Source of the DNA: Apophysomyces variabilis
Taxonomy: Eukaryota; Mucoromycota; Mucoromycetes; Mucorales; Mucoraceae
Assembly (NCBI GenBank): GCA_002749535.1
Contig: MZZL01000409.1
Location: forward strand, 3,426,160-3,490,159
Length of the DNA stretch: 64,000 nt
Reading direction: 5' to 3'
Shown here: in pieces, positions 1 through 10,445 of the stretch
Numbering within the stretch: position 1 is the stretch's first letter
Layout of the letters: each line of letters begins with the position of its first letter
Program-made: the position numbers and the translations under genes
The notes under the pieces: generated by a model
What the model was told of the DNA's origin: nothing
Seen by the model: the letters and a program-made list of their open reading frames with translations, nothing else
Databases searched by the model: none

Positions 1-46
1 TGTGTCTCACTTTTTGGGATGATCATGAAGCCAAGATAAAAGCGGA

Positions 47-702
47 TCATATAAATTTCCAACGAATCTTGCACGTTCCTTGATCCAACTTGCCACATAC
101 TATTTTGAAGGCTTCAAGGTAATAAACATTTGACATTGCTTTTTGTTAGCTAATCCGTAACACCCCTCACTCCCTTCCTACTCTCTTATTCTTAAAATAC
201 CTTTGGGAGACATATCAAGATTACCTGTCATGAATTAAATAAAGAAAAGGTTAAAATCATGTTTACATAGCCAATATCTAATAATATTTATCCATCATCA
301 TCATCACTATGCCTCTCTTACCACGTGGACAGGCCGGGCATGTATCGACTACTCGAGCAACCGTCGACCCATGCGTGCCTTTAACATGCACTTTCTGATG
401 GCATCGCGGATTGCTATTAGGATTAATTCCTATTAAGAAACGTCAGTATCACCGAATGCCACTCCGTCGTTAATTCTTTCTTCACCATTATTCATTTGCG
501 GTCGATTGACTGCTACTACCAACTCGTCGTTCGTATTCGTATGTCCACAAGACCCTGGTCCCACGTCGTAATAGGTTGCTAAACCGAAGAAAAGGGTTCC
601 TTTCACTGCAGCCAGAACATCTGTTGCCGCACCGCGCTTGTGGACAGGTGCACCCTGAACACAAAGACAAGTAAGCAATAGCCAAACGGGGGTGAGGATC
701 AT
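47..702 (-). CDS. Small secreted double-psi beta-barrel (RlpA/barwin/expansin-like) protein
   Basis: Predicted secreted 137-aa protein, built from four exons (702-486, 429-322, 224-201, 111-47). It starts with a hydrophobic signal peptide (residues 1-17) followed by a dibasic KR near residue 23. The body carries the family's marks: ATYYDVGPGSCGHTN, then VAVN, then NPRCHQKVHV, VVDTCPACPRG and LDMSPKAF, ending in a short KIRWKF strand. The conserved Asp of the VVDTCP motif is present. Relatives include plant barwin, expansin-like proteins and fungal papain-inhibitor-like secreted proteins; they act outside the cell, usually without proven catalysis. The first donor (GTGAAG) is weak; the other splice sites are good. 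The stop falls in exon 4, just after the last strand, so the domain is complete. Exact substrate or target cannot be told. Confidence 0.8.
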
Positions 703-2286
703 GTCACGGAAACGAGAAGAAAAGAAAAAAAAAATAATTCTCCAGGGGAGAGAGGATACATAAATACACCTTTCCGTTCCTTTTTTTAGGAGATGTGTGG
801 AAAGCAGGTCTCCTCAGGCTGATTCCTACCAAGGAAATTCTTATTGTGAAGTATCTGAGTATATGAACTTGATCTGCACTATTGACATGCAGCTTTTCAG
901 GACCCATGATCTACTACCTCGTGCGACTTTGTTCACGGTTTACACAACTTAGGAGACGATGGATAACTGATTATTTGAGATACAGCAAAGCAGATCTGCT
1001 GGATCAGTTCCCTAAAAATTCGCTTATCCGGTACAAAGGACCAATTCACATAAAGTTCTATCATAGAATGGATAGTAGAAAAACGGAGCTTGCATGTCTT
1101 TTTGTCAAGGGCTTATCCTCATGCTGCGTATCACTTTGATCGTTTTTACGCAGTAGCTAATTTTGGAAGTGATAGCCCTGGTTATACCGATGGAAAAGGG
1201 GGTCATTTCAGTCAATCTTCTGCAAAGGGTGCATGCATACAATTTCTACTAACAACCATCTTTTTATTTTTGTAACTATGCCTTACGAATTGAACGAGCT
1301 TCTGAGCCCCATGCTCGAAGATCTATCTCTGCATTTCTTTTCAAAACGACGCTTACTGATCTCATCTGAGAATGCCAAGGTTCGGCTGTTGTTGTCTGTG
1401 GAGAAGTACTTACACACTACAATCCTAAATCTTCAATGTTACTTGTCGGTATAATCTGTATTTCAATACTGCAGTGTCTAGGTTTCAGTTGTATCAATCT
1501 AGTCCTAAGATTCTTGAACGTCCCATCGATACACTGTATTCCCAAAAATAATTCCGAATTGAAATTTACATATGCATCTGGCATTCGTTTGGCAGGGAGA
1601 GGAGTATGGGGTCATCATTTTTCTGACATTTATGTAGAATTGATCAATCTGAGCTCTTATAACATGACAATTAATATGATTTGTTAGCGTCAAGTCCAGT
1701 TTAAAAAATACGCCAAGTGAATTTGCTAGATGCGACTTTAATTTTTGGAAATAAACAGTATGAATGGCCTATCTTTCTCGTCTCATGTCAATCACAACAT
1801 CTGTTATTCTTACCTGTCCTGAGAACTAAGTATGGAATACGCATATTCAAGGTTAAGGCTATGCACCTTTAAACTTTTGCGCGTTCAGAAACCTTTACAG
1901 ACAAGTCGCTCACATTGCACATGAGGTATTTTCTGCTTCACTTTCAATGCTTGAATAGCTGCAGGACGTCATTCTACCTGCTTTTCCGTTTGTACTGTCA
2001 AAAGCAAATAATGTGCTATAATCCTTCGGGCAATTGGCGATATATTTCGACAATATGTTTAGCGACTGGTTCATAAAGCTACTTAGAGTTATAACCGCTT
2101 CAACTTGTAGAAAACATAATCTATAATTGCAGCCGGATAGGGAGTGATATCCATCAGATTAGTTTATGTAGCCAACATCTTACTAAACGCTCGATACGAT
2201 TCAATATTGTTATACTTGTAAAATGGTGCCGCCTTTGCCTTGCCATAGGCGATGTTGTTTTATTCACTAATTATACAAAACGAGGC
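703..2286. other. Gene-free stretch with decayed reading frames
   Basis: No intact gene seen. The + strand between about 880 and 1690 holds several overlapping open stretches in different frames (for example 882-1139, 1233-1454, 1436-1687) that together read like a protein broken by frameshifts. They could be an old transposase, but no motif is clear enough to name it. 1700-2286 shows nothing beyond the likely 3' flank of MED15. Confidence 0.4.
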
Positions 2287-3571
2287 TTACTTAGATTTGA
2301 GTGCTTCCCAAATTTGACGTCGATTGTCCAAGACGTTGGGGTCTCTGATATCAATAAATCCATCCGCGTCGTAACTAAATCCGGTTATCACGTCCTGGAT
2401 ATCAGGGGTATCGGTGTCCATTCCAACTTCGTACCAACTATTGATCATATCTTCGTCCGTTGACTCAGTAAAGATATCTCCCTTGAATAACGCAGCATAC
2501 GAATTTTCAAAACCTTCTTCCTTGGTATCGCCTTTATAAGAAAGGGCTAAAATCGAGTCAACATCTTTCAAAACATCCCTAGCATACGTCGTGGGATTGG
2601 TGACTTTGTCGTCAAGACCGAGACCAGGTCGCAGCGATGTCGTCGATGGATGTACAGATGTTGGTGCCGTATCAACTTTTGTAGCAACAGAAGAGGCTGG
2701 AACTGGCGTCTGACTATGATTTTGGGCAGATATTTGACTCTCCCCTGCTTGCTTCCTCAGAATTTCTCTTGCTTCTTCAATTCGTTCATTCAGTGTTTCT
2801 TTGTACAGTTGCTGTTTCTCGGGAGTCAGAGTTATCTTATTTTGCGCAGCTTGTTGCAAATAAAAATTATACTGTAGGGCTATTGGAGGAAGCAGACTGA
2901 CAATTTGCGGTGGTATACCGCTTGCAATAGCCGTCTGTTGGACGGTCTGCAGCCATACTTGTTTTTGCTGTAAAGAAATGCTGGGTTGATTATTGGTGCC
3001 AGTTTCGGTTAAGCTCGCTTCGCTAGTTAGAGGCTGCTGCTGCCCCTTGTTCATGATTGGCGATTGAGCATTTGGGGGTGTTTGTTGTGTTGGTGTGCGC
3101 TTTTTCGATGGAGGAAGCTTCAGATCGATACTACCGCGTTTTAACCCAACGGAAGCACTCTGTTGCGGTGATGCAATACTCGGTGGAGTATGCGATTGCG
3201 GCTGCGTTTCTGGAGTCTTTACTGGAGTCACAACCGTCTGTGGCTGCTGCATTTGTTGAGATTGCGGTATTTGCAACTGTTGTGCTTGCCGATGCACCTG
3301 TTGCTGTGCCTGTAACTGCTGCGCTTGCTGTGTTTGTACCTGTGTCGGCTGAGCCTGCTGAGTCGACGCTTGCTGCTGCTGTATTTGAGAAGGTTGTGCC
3401 TGTACTTGTTGCTGCTGTACATGTTGCGCCTGTTGCTGTGGCTGTAGCTGCTGTAGCTGCTGTGGCTGCGTTTGTTGCACCGGCTGCACTTGTTTCGGCG
3501 CTTGTGGCGGTTGTGATAACTGTTGGGGCGACTGCGACTGCGACTGCGACTGCTGCTGTTGTTGCTGCTGT

Positions 3572-3603
<32 letters not shown>

Positions 3604-4503
3604 TTGTTGTTGTTGTTGTTGCAACTTTTGTTGTTGTAGTTGCTGTTGCTGTTGCTGCTGTTGGGTCAACATGGCGACCGTATTCCGTACGTATGTGACA
3701 TAGCCAGTAAACTGCTGTCTGATTTGCTGTAGGTCTTTCAAGCTGATAATAAACCGGTTCTGCTGAAGCATTTTCAGCTGATCCTGGAACAAGTACTTCA
3801 TCAGCATCAACCGTCTCGTTGCCTCCGTATTAGAAGTCAACGCTAGAAAGATGGGCAGTAAATTGTCTATCTTGTCGTACATAGGTTGCATTTGCGTCAT
3901 AAGCTCTCTAATGGCGTTCTTTTCCTGCTCGGAGAAGCTTTCAATTGCAGGCCGTGTCACTAAATATATGCATCAGCGCACCGTAACTCCAGCAGAACAA
4001 CTTATTAACCTCTGTTGTTTCGAATAGTGTCATCCAATTGCCGAACAATTTCAGCTGCATTGGTACGCTGTTGAAACGTCGGCAGTTTCAGATTGTTACC
4101 GTTAGTACTGGGGGATGGAGCGGGCTGAGCTGGAGAAGCCGTTGAAGCCATGGCAGGTGCATGATTCTGTTGCAAGAAACCTTGCAAGCCTCCTTGTTGC
4201 TGTATGTTCTGTTGAAGTTGCTGTGTTTGTTGTGATTGTTGCGGTTGATGAGATGCTTGGGATGGTTGAGGCTGTTGTGCTTGTTGTGATTGTTGAGGAT
4301 GCTGAAGTTGTGGAGGCTGGGGTGACTGTTGAGGATGTTGAAGATGAAGTTGCTGTTGCAACTGAGGCGGATGTTGCAATGTTGGATGTTGTAACTGTGA
4401 TTGAGGCTGTGGCTGTGGCTGCGATTGTGGAACTTGGGCTTGGACTTGAGACATGGTTTGGGGTTGCATTTGCGGTGGTGTTTGCATTTGGATTTGAAGT
4501 TGT

Positions 4504-4544
<41 letters not shown>

Positions 4545-5241
4545 GGCCTGTGGCTGCGATTGTTGTTGATACTGTTGATACTGTTGATACTGAGGTTGTT
4601 GCTGCTGCTGTTGTGATTGTGCTGTTTGCGCCTGATGTTGTGGTTGTAATTGCGTCTGCGGCTGCTGTGATTGTTGTGCTTGCTGTGCTTGCGGCTGCTG
4701 TGCTTGCTGTTGTTGCTGCGACTGCTGTTGCTGTTGTTGTTGTGCTGCTTGCTGCTGCTGTTGAAGAACCAGTTGTCGATTCATGATCATCTGCAGTTGC
4801 TGCGGTGACATCGATAACGCAGCCGCTTGATTCGCATTAGTCATGTTCAAGTTTGGCATAGTATTAGCAGGCATCTGAGATTGGGATAACGTTTGATTTT
4901 GGGTCTGAAGCTGCAGTTTGATCTGATGGATCTTCCGCGCATATGCTAAAATGTATTGATTCTACAAAAGAAGTAAGGATACCAATTTTCTGAGATATTA
5001 TTTACTTTATTCGTGCTTTTTTGGTAGAGTGTAGCTTCAAAGTTACGCGCAGCAGTAAGGATATCATGATCTGATGTCGTTGTCGACAAATGCCGGAGAG
5101 CTTGAGTACTATTTTATTACGTCAGTAATCGATCCGGATTCATGGGGGCATGTCAACTGACAGCTGAGCGACAAAACGAGCCCTGTCTTGAACAGTCATT
5201 TCATCGCGCCAACTTGCATTGGGAACGTTATCGCTTTGCAT
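2287..5241 (-). CDS. MED15: Mediator complex subunit 15 (glutamine-rich coactivator)
   Basis: Tail-module subunit of Mediator, which links DNA-bound activators to RNA polymerase II in the nucleus. Exons 5241-5162, 5108-5006, 4961-4010 and 3959-2287 give about 935 aa. The N-terminal 70 residues match the KIX domain: SWRDEMTVQDRARFVAQL, then AARNFEATLYQKSTNK and QYILAYARKIHQIK, the same order as in fungal and animal MED15. Then come long Gln-rich runs (QA, QP and pure Q), and a second folded segment (SFSEQEKNAIRELMTQMQP... through YVTYVRNTVAML). The acidic C-terminal part holds GLGLDDKVTNPTTYARDVL. The start ATG is the first after an in-frame TGA, but CAG|ATG could also be an acceptor, so an upstream exon cannot be excluded. 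The 3960/4009 junction (50-nt intron) joins two open frames that would otherwise look like two genes. Confidence 0.85.
3541..3670 (-). repeat. CAG/CAA trinucleotide tract (poly-Gln)
   Basis: Mixed CAG/CAA codons on the minus strand encode a near-pure Gln run inside MED15 exon 4, followed by a Ser-Gln run. CAA interruptions make it less slippage-prone than a pure CAG tract. A second Gln-rich stretch lies at about 4690-4790. Confidence 0.9.
4504..4550. repeat. Hexanucleotide GCCTGA tandem repeat, about 7-8 copies
   Basis: Near-perfect six-base units inside MED15 exon 3, encoding an alternating Gln-Ala run on the minus strand. The neat repetition suggests recent slippage. Confidence 0.9.
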
Positions 5242-7043
5242 CTGTTCAGCCAAAAAGAATAATCAAGAGAAAGGGGGGAAATGACTTGGTTGCGAGGTCA
5301 CCTATCGGGGACACAATAACCCGCACCAGAGACGTCACATCACCGTGTTGTCGAGTGTGTTTGCAAAAGCAATCCGCACAATATACGTCATTACTTTCCT
5401 CTCGCAAAAGCCGTACGTCACGTCCCGGCGCACCCAGACTTCTAATAATTAACTAGGAAGCATTGAATAAACATATCATATATTCTTCCAATATCTTAAT
5501 CTCAATCGCTATCTATATTTCTTTGCTGATCTCTACCTTTGCTATCAATAATTCTTATTGTTCTTCCCCTAAAACAATTGTTCGATTATATAAAACGATC
5601 TGAAGCAGGACGATAACCAATAGATGTCAATGCATAGCTGGACGGCATGTTTATTTTCATCGAACAATCTCTGAAAAAATTTTGCTAGACTTCGCTACAA
5701 ACATTGTCAATTTCGAACGCATTAGTGTTGATTTTCGTGGGCGATTTTCAGGGCGCATTTCGTGTCTTCTACAGGGCGTCCTACGTATTTCCCTCATTGT
5801 TTTGTGTGTTAATACTTGAGAGACCGTTCGCATCCCCCCGCTCTATGCTCGTATGCACAGATCCTTTTTTAGCATAAGGTAAGCCAGCGATATGATGGCA
5901 TCTGATATGCTTGTTTAAGTCAAAGCAGCTTTTATCGTCCTTCGGTCTTTGACGTTCACAATAAATAACTTGGTTATTGGAAGAGTTATCAAAAGATGAA
6001 TAAAAGAAACGCCTTACGGGTTTCCGGACTTTGTATGTTTTCAACTCCTCTCGTTAATATCATTGTGTGGACAATACGCCTACTAAGACGGTTACTTATA
6101 GTAAAGGCCAATCCAACCGCCTGAAAGCAGGATAATGAAATGTCAATATAAGAGAATTCATCATGTGCCAATAACAGAAAGAAACGTCGGGTACTGTACA
6201 ACACGCTCTGGCAAATGAACGTCACTAAAGAGAAGAAGCTTTTCAGAGATTAGGCTTCCGGTAGGGAACAGGCCATCTGTCAGATTGCAGCCGAAGCAGC
6301 CCAATCTCTCCTAAAGAACAGCGTTAAATTAACGGACGTTGTTTAAAATGCCCGTGCTCCGATGACACGACGCAAATAGAGTGTGCGTATTTCATAGCAT
6401 CTGTCATATCATAACAGTTCATGGTGCACTTCATGCTCAAAAGATAATTAATAATTAGCAAGTTATACAAACCCGTTTACCTTCATTATGCAAAGCTATT
6501 CAGAGGTCAGCTAGTGTAACGCGAACAAGAAGCAATGGATATTTTATCTGTTTATTGCATGTTTTGCTCAGTGTATCCATTTGCTCATGGACATAGATAG
6601 GATCTATGGGCTATGTGGCAATCAGCGCAGCATCATGAAACAGACAACATAAACAACATTTGACAACACTTCACATCTTTCCTTCCTTGGTAAGACGCTT
6701 GGAGAGACTCGAGGGTGTATCGTTCAGATATTATGAATAAGCTGATAAAACTTCCTGAACTATGATGTATATCGATTTTGTAATGAGTCTTTGTCGATGA
6801 ATTAATTAAGTCGAGATCCTGATCATTTGAGTGAGACTATTGCCGAAAAGAGTCTTTCAGCAGAGAAGGCCGATTTCATCAAGTCACCTGAAGAAGTTTC
6901 AAACAATCACTCCCGCGCTTTCTGTTCTTCCTCTTTCCTCTTCCTCTTCCTTCCTTCCTCTCTTAAATTTCCTTCTTTTTTAATTTCTCTTTATGCGTAC
7001 TCCATTCTTAACAACTGCCAGAGATACTGTCATAATTTTTTGT
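5242..7043. other. Intergenic region without a recognisable gene
   Basis: Short open frames exist on the minus strand (5781-6044 and 5989-6225) but they are not joined by good splice sites and match no family I recognise. Probable MED15 promoter side near 5242-5500, then nothing clear. Confidence 0.5.
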
Positions 7044-9191
7044 ATGGAATCCCCAGAAGAGCATGCACCCGTAAAAAAGAAGAAGATCAAGTAAGAAAAA
7101 GTCGCTGTTGACGAAGGGTGCTTGTCCGAAAAGTGGGACGAGTCATAAGACAAAGCTGCCAATATCCTCAAGCCCGAATACAAGTATATGAGAGTATGTG
7201 TATTGTTCACATATGCTAGCACAAGCTGATATCCTGTTTGACAAGATTTCCGTGAAAAAGCAAAAAAACACCAGCTACTTCGTCGTGATGCCATGAAGTT
7301 AGTCAATCTCCATGTCCGCGGGTTAGCGGAACTTGCCGATCCCGAGACTTTCCCCTTCCCTCCCCTTGAGAGTGTAAGTTTATGGCTTCGGGCCTATTAA
7401 CTCGTGTCAGCTGGCTCCAAGGAAGAGAAAGAGGTAAATGCAACAATTTAAACTTCGAACAAGCACTTAAGCGACATAATCAAGAGGTGACTGGAAGCAA
7501 TGGGAAAAAGACCTGGTTAAGACATATAACAAATACTTCGTTCGTTGCACAGGTACCCCAAAAATTTGCCGTGCACCACACGTTTAACATGCCAAATAGT
7601 TCACCACATCCCTCCAAATTTGACAGCCATGACCAAAGAACTGGCATCCATATATGCTCCCAAAATTATTGCCAGTATGTCTCTGACAAGTAGTAAAACG
7701 GACTTATTGATTGACTGACATCACTATTCTGTAGATGCGAAACAACATATAGTCAATAATACCAAAACGTACTTAATCTATGTATGGAAGACTTTTTCTT
7801 TCAAGAATGAATGTAATGGTCCAGCCACTCGTGGGAATGCTCTAAAAGTGCCATCTCATGAGTACTCTCCTACTTTAACATGGACACTATTTTAGCTAAT
7901 AAAATGGCAGAGTTTTTCTACAAAAAGAAAAGCCAGTAGAAGAACTGGACTGGAAATATCTGGCACCCTTCCCATGAAAAAGAAGCAAAAGCCATGTACG
8001 AGTAAACGTTATAGGTTACTGCAAGGATTTGTATGTATTGAGTATTTTCTGATATATAGTAGACATTTGAAAAAGTACCTGAGCTTATCGTACCCTGCAC
8101 CAACTTGAAGAACAGGAACTGCCGATGGATAAAAATACTGAAGCACAGGATGAAAAAGATAAGCAAGAAGTTTATGACGGAATCCTAACGATTCAGAACG
8201 ACGACGATATATCCGTGCCAATCGAGACCTCACAACAGTATATTGAGCTTTCCTTCTTTTTTGGTCGGGATGCAGAAGCCCCGGAGGCAAAACGTTGGTC
8301 GATCATGACTTTGGCAAGCTATCAAGTTGTACATATGCCAATGACGGCATCTGTGCTTTGGGGATTCCTCACCGATTGTCACGACAAAGGAAAAGCTGTA
8401 CCTTAAGAGTTGATCGGAAGGATTCGTAGTCGCTATGGCATAGCAATAGGATAAAGTTGCTTCGGTGATGACACTCATCTAATGATAATAGAGCCATAGC
8501 CGGCGTTTGATCTCTAAAGAAGCATATCATAGTAATCGTAGAGATGTTGGATGTAGAGAACATCTCTGGCAATCTATATTTGACCCCGACAGATTGTAGC
8601 CAAATCAAAGAGAGGCGAAAAAGAACAACAGCTCAGAAAAATGTAGGTGTTCTCCTTATATAGAAAGATAGATACTTTCATATTGGCAACTACCCTAGCC
8701 TGTCTGGGTGTTATCAATAGCCGACAAACCCATAGCTTTTCACTACTATTCAGAAACTGATAGAGCATCCGCTTCCATGTTATTTGAGCGTGCCGGCTTT
8801 GCTAAGAGTCTTCCCAAATACAATTAGGCTGACTAACTGATTTTTCTTCGAAAAATACCAGGCACGAAACGAGACTTCAACCGATCGAAAAAAGAACGAG
8901 ATCTGAGCCAACAGGATTGCGGCATTTATCATCAACGGAAGAAACCAACTTTGATTGGGGATCCCACGACTACAAAAGTCATAGGAATTGACCCTGGTGA
9001 GATAAAGAGTCCTACTTATGAAGTTGTGTCCTTCTTACGTGCAGAAACCAGGCATTCGGGATGTAGTTAGTACGGTTGACACGGCAGACGGCCTGCAAGA
9101 TAAGTCGTATAGAAAAGCATATACACTCTCTGTATCAAACAAGGAGTACCAGTAAAATCAAATCCGAAATACGCAAAGGATGACGATAATA

Positions 9192-9379
9192 CAATGCCTC
9201 CCCGCTAATGTCAATCTTCGTTAATGTCAATCCTCGCCTATTTCCAATCATTTTGAGATTCCCGAAAAAGAGGTTTCTATGCTAATTCAAGCCATTGCAT
9301 CTCCCCGTTATTGTGACCCCCCGCCTTTTTTCAATCGATAGGCTCTAATCAAGTCATTGACATTAGCGGGCAAGCACTG
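9192..9379 (+). mobile_element. 188-bp Tc1/mariner-type MITE, copy 1
   Basis: Non-coding 188-bp element with terminal inverted repeats (CAATGCCTC-CCCGCTAATGTCAAT on the left, the complement ending GCAAGCACTG on the right). It is flanked by TA on both sides, the target duplication expected for the Tc1/mariner superfamily. An inner copy of TTAATGTCAAT follows the left repeat. It is about 97% identical to the copy at 9575-9762, in the opposite orientation. No transposase inside; it would need one in trans. Confidence 0.85.
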
Positions 9380-9574
9380 TAGAAGTAATTCAACTATCTA
9401 GATCTGGTTCAATGTTTACATGGCGTAAACAGATGAAATTAGAGAATCGTCAGAAAGCCGGTATGCAGACACAGGTTTATGACAAGTTAAATAAAACATC
9501 ACCGAAAACTGTGAGTGTTCAAGGTTTTCATTAATATCTGAAGACACTTAGTGAAGTTCATGACAAGTAAGATA

Positions 9575-9762
9575 CAGTGCTTCCCCGCTAATGTCAATGA
9601 CTTGGTTAGAGCCTATCGATTGAAAAAAGGCGGGGGGTCACAATAACGGGGAGATGCAATGGCTTGAATTAGCATAGAAACCTCTTTTTCGGGAATCTCA
9701 AAATGATTGAAAATAGGCGAGGATTGACATTAACGGAGATTGACATTAGCGGGTAGGCACTG
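9575..9762 (-). mobile_element. 188-bp Tc1/mariner-type MITE, copy 2 (inverted)
   Basis: Same element as 9192-9379, read on the other strand, with TA on both flanks and the same 188-bp length. The two differ at about six positions, so they inserted or diverged separately. Both lie in the Fanzor relic and are 195 bp apart, forming a long inverted repeat that could fold into a hairpin. Confidence 0.85.
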
Positions 9763-10445
9763 TACAACTTTTAAGGCATATTGCGTCATTACCTTGTTTA
9801 CAGATGGTATGATTTGAAAAGTTATTATAAACACCGGTGAAAACAGGATGTTATTATTTCGAGCTACAAACATCATCCTTGATCGACTGACAGATCGTAT
9901 TTTTCGAGGAAGAGGATCGGTAAGACGGCTATTAGTTATATGTACTAAGTTTAGATCCTAACAGAGAGATATATCGACGACGCATAAAATCAACAAGAAA
10001 AATAGAAGGCAACAGCAAAGAAAGGTTAAGTACCAAGCTAATAAGCGGCGAGTCATAGTAGCTTATGGAGATGCGGACTTTAAACCAACCATGAAAGCTC
10101 ACGCCCCCCAGTGCCTGAAAAGATTGCGTCTTTACTCATTTTTTTTTCTTTTCTGAGTCGATTAATCCATGTCCTGATTTTTGTAGTATTTTCACAGGTT
10201 TCTGTTCAGAAAATGTCTGGTAATTTTTGTAGATGAACATTTAACCATTCAGATTTGCTCTTGGTGTGACAAGAAACCGAGCCCATGCGTAATCCTGAAG
10301 CTTTCCGCCGTAAACACAAGTACGATCGTACCTGTGTGATCCTCCTACTACCACCCAGATGGAGTCCCTCATGGATACCATGTAGCTATTCCAGTAATTT
10401 ACATATTTTATCGTATGCACGTATCTCAATACATTAACTAAGGTT

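Larger units (their letters stand above)
7044..10440 (+). pseudogene. Decayed Fanzor (eukaryotic TnpB-like RuvC nuclease) gene
   Basis: Remains of a Fanzor-type gene, the eukaryotic relatives of TnpB RNA-guided nucleases that ride on transposons. Pieces appear in the expected order on the + strand. A Lys-rich, NLS-like start (PVKKKKIK, from 7044) is followed by a helical block (LLRRDAMKLVNLHVRGLAEL, about 7283-7345). The RuvC-I motif VIGIDPG (to 8996) continues as IRDVVSTVDTADG and SVSNKEYQ after a 55-nt intron (8997-9051). KLNKTSPKTV lies at about 9480-9515, RRVIVAYGDADFKPT at about 10045-10090, and VDEHLTIQICSWC (first zinc-binding pair) at about 10229-10267. Stops and frameshifts lie between the pieces, and two MITEs (9192-9379, 9575-9762) sit inside, so no working protein can be made. 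The part from 7380 to 8850 is too decayed to align by eye. The family call is firm for 8900-10270 and weaker upstream. Confidence 0.65.

Noticed and set aside
882..1687. Overlapping + strand frames that could be one gene
   Set aside because: Frame changes without usable splice sites and no clear family motif; at best an old relic.
3057..4786. Long + strand frames rich in Ala/Val opposite MED15 (3057-3698, 4115-4786)
   Set aside because: They are the antisense of CAG/CAA repeats; composition alone keeps them open.
7382..8406. Treating the open frames at 7382-7693 and 8125-8406 as independent genes
   Set aside because: They fall between Fanzor blocks on the same strand, have no motifs of their own and lack splice continuity; more likely parts of the relic.
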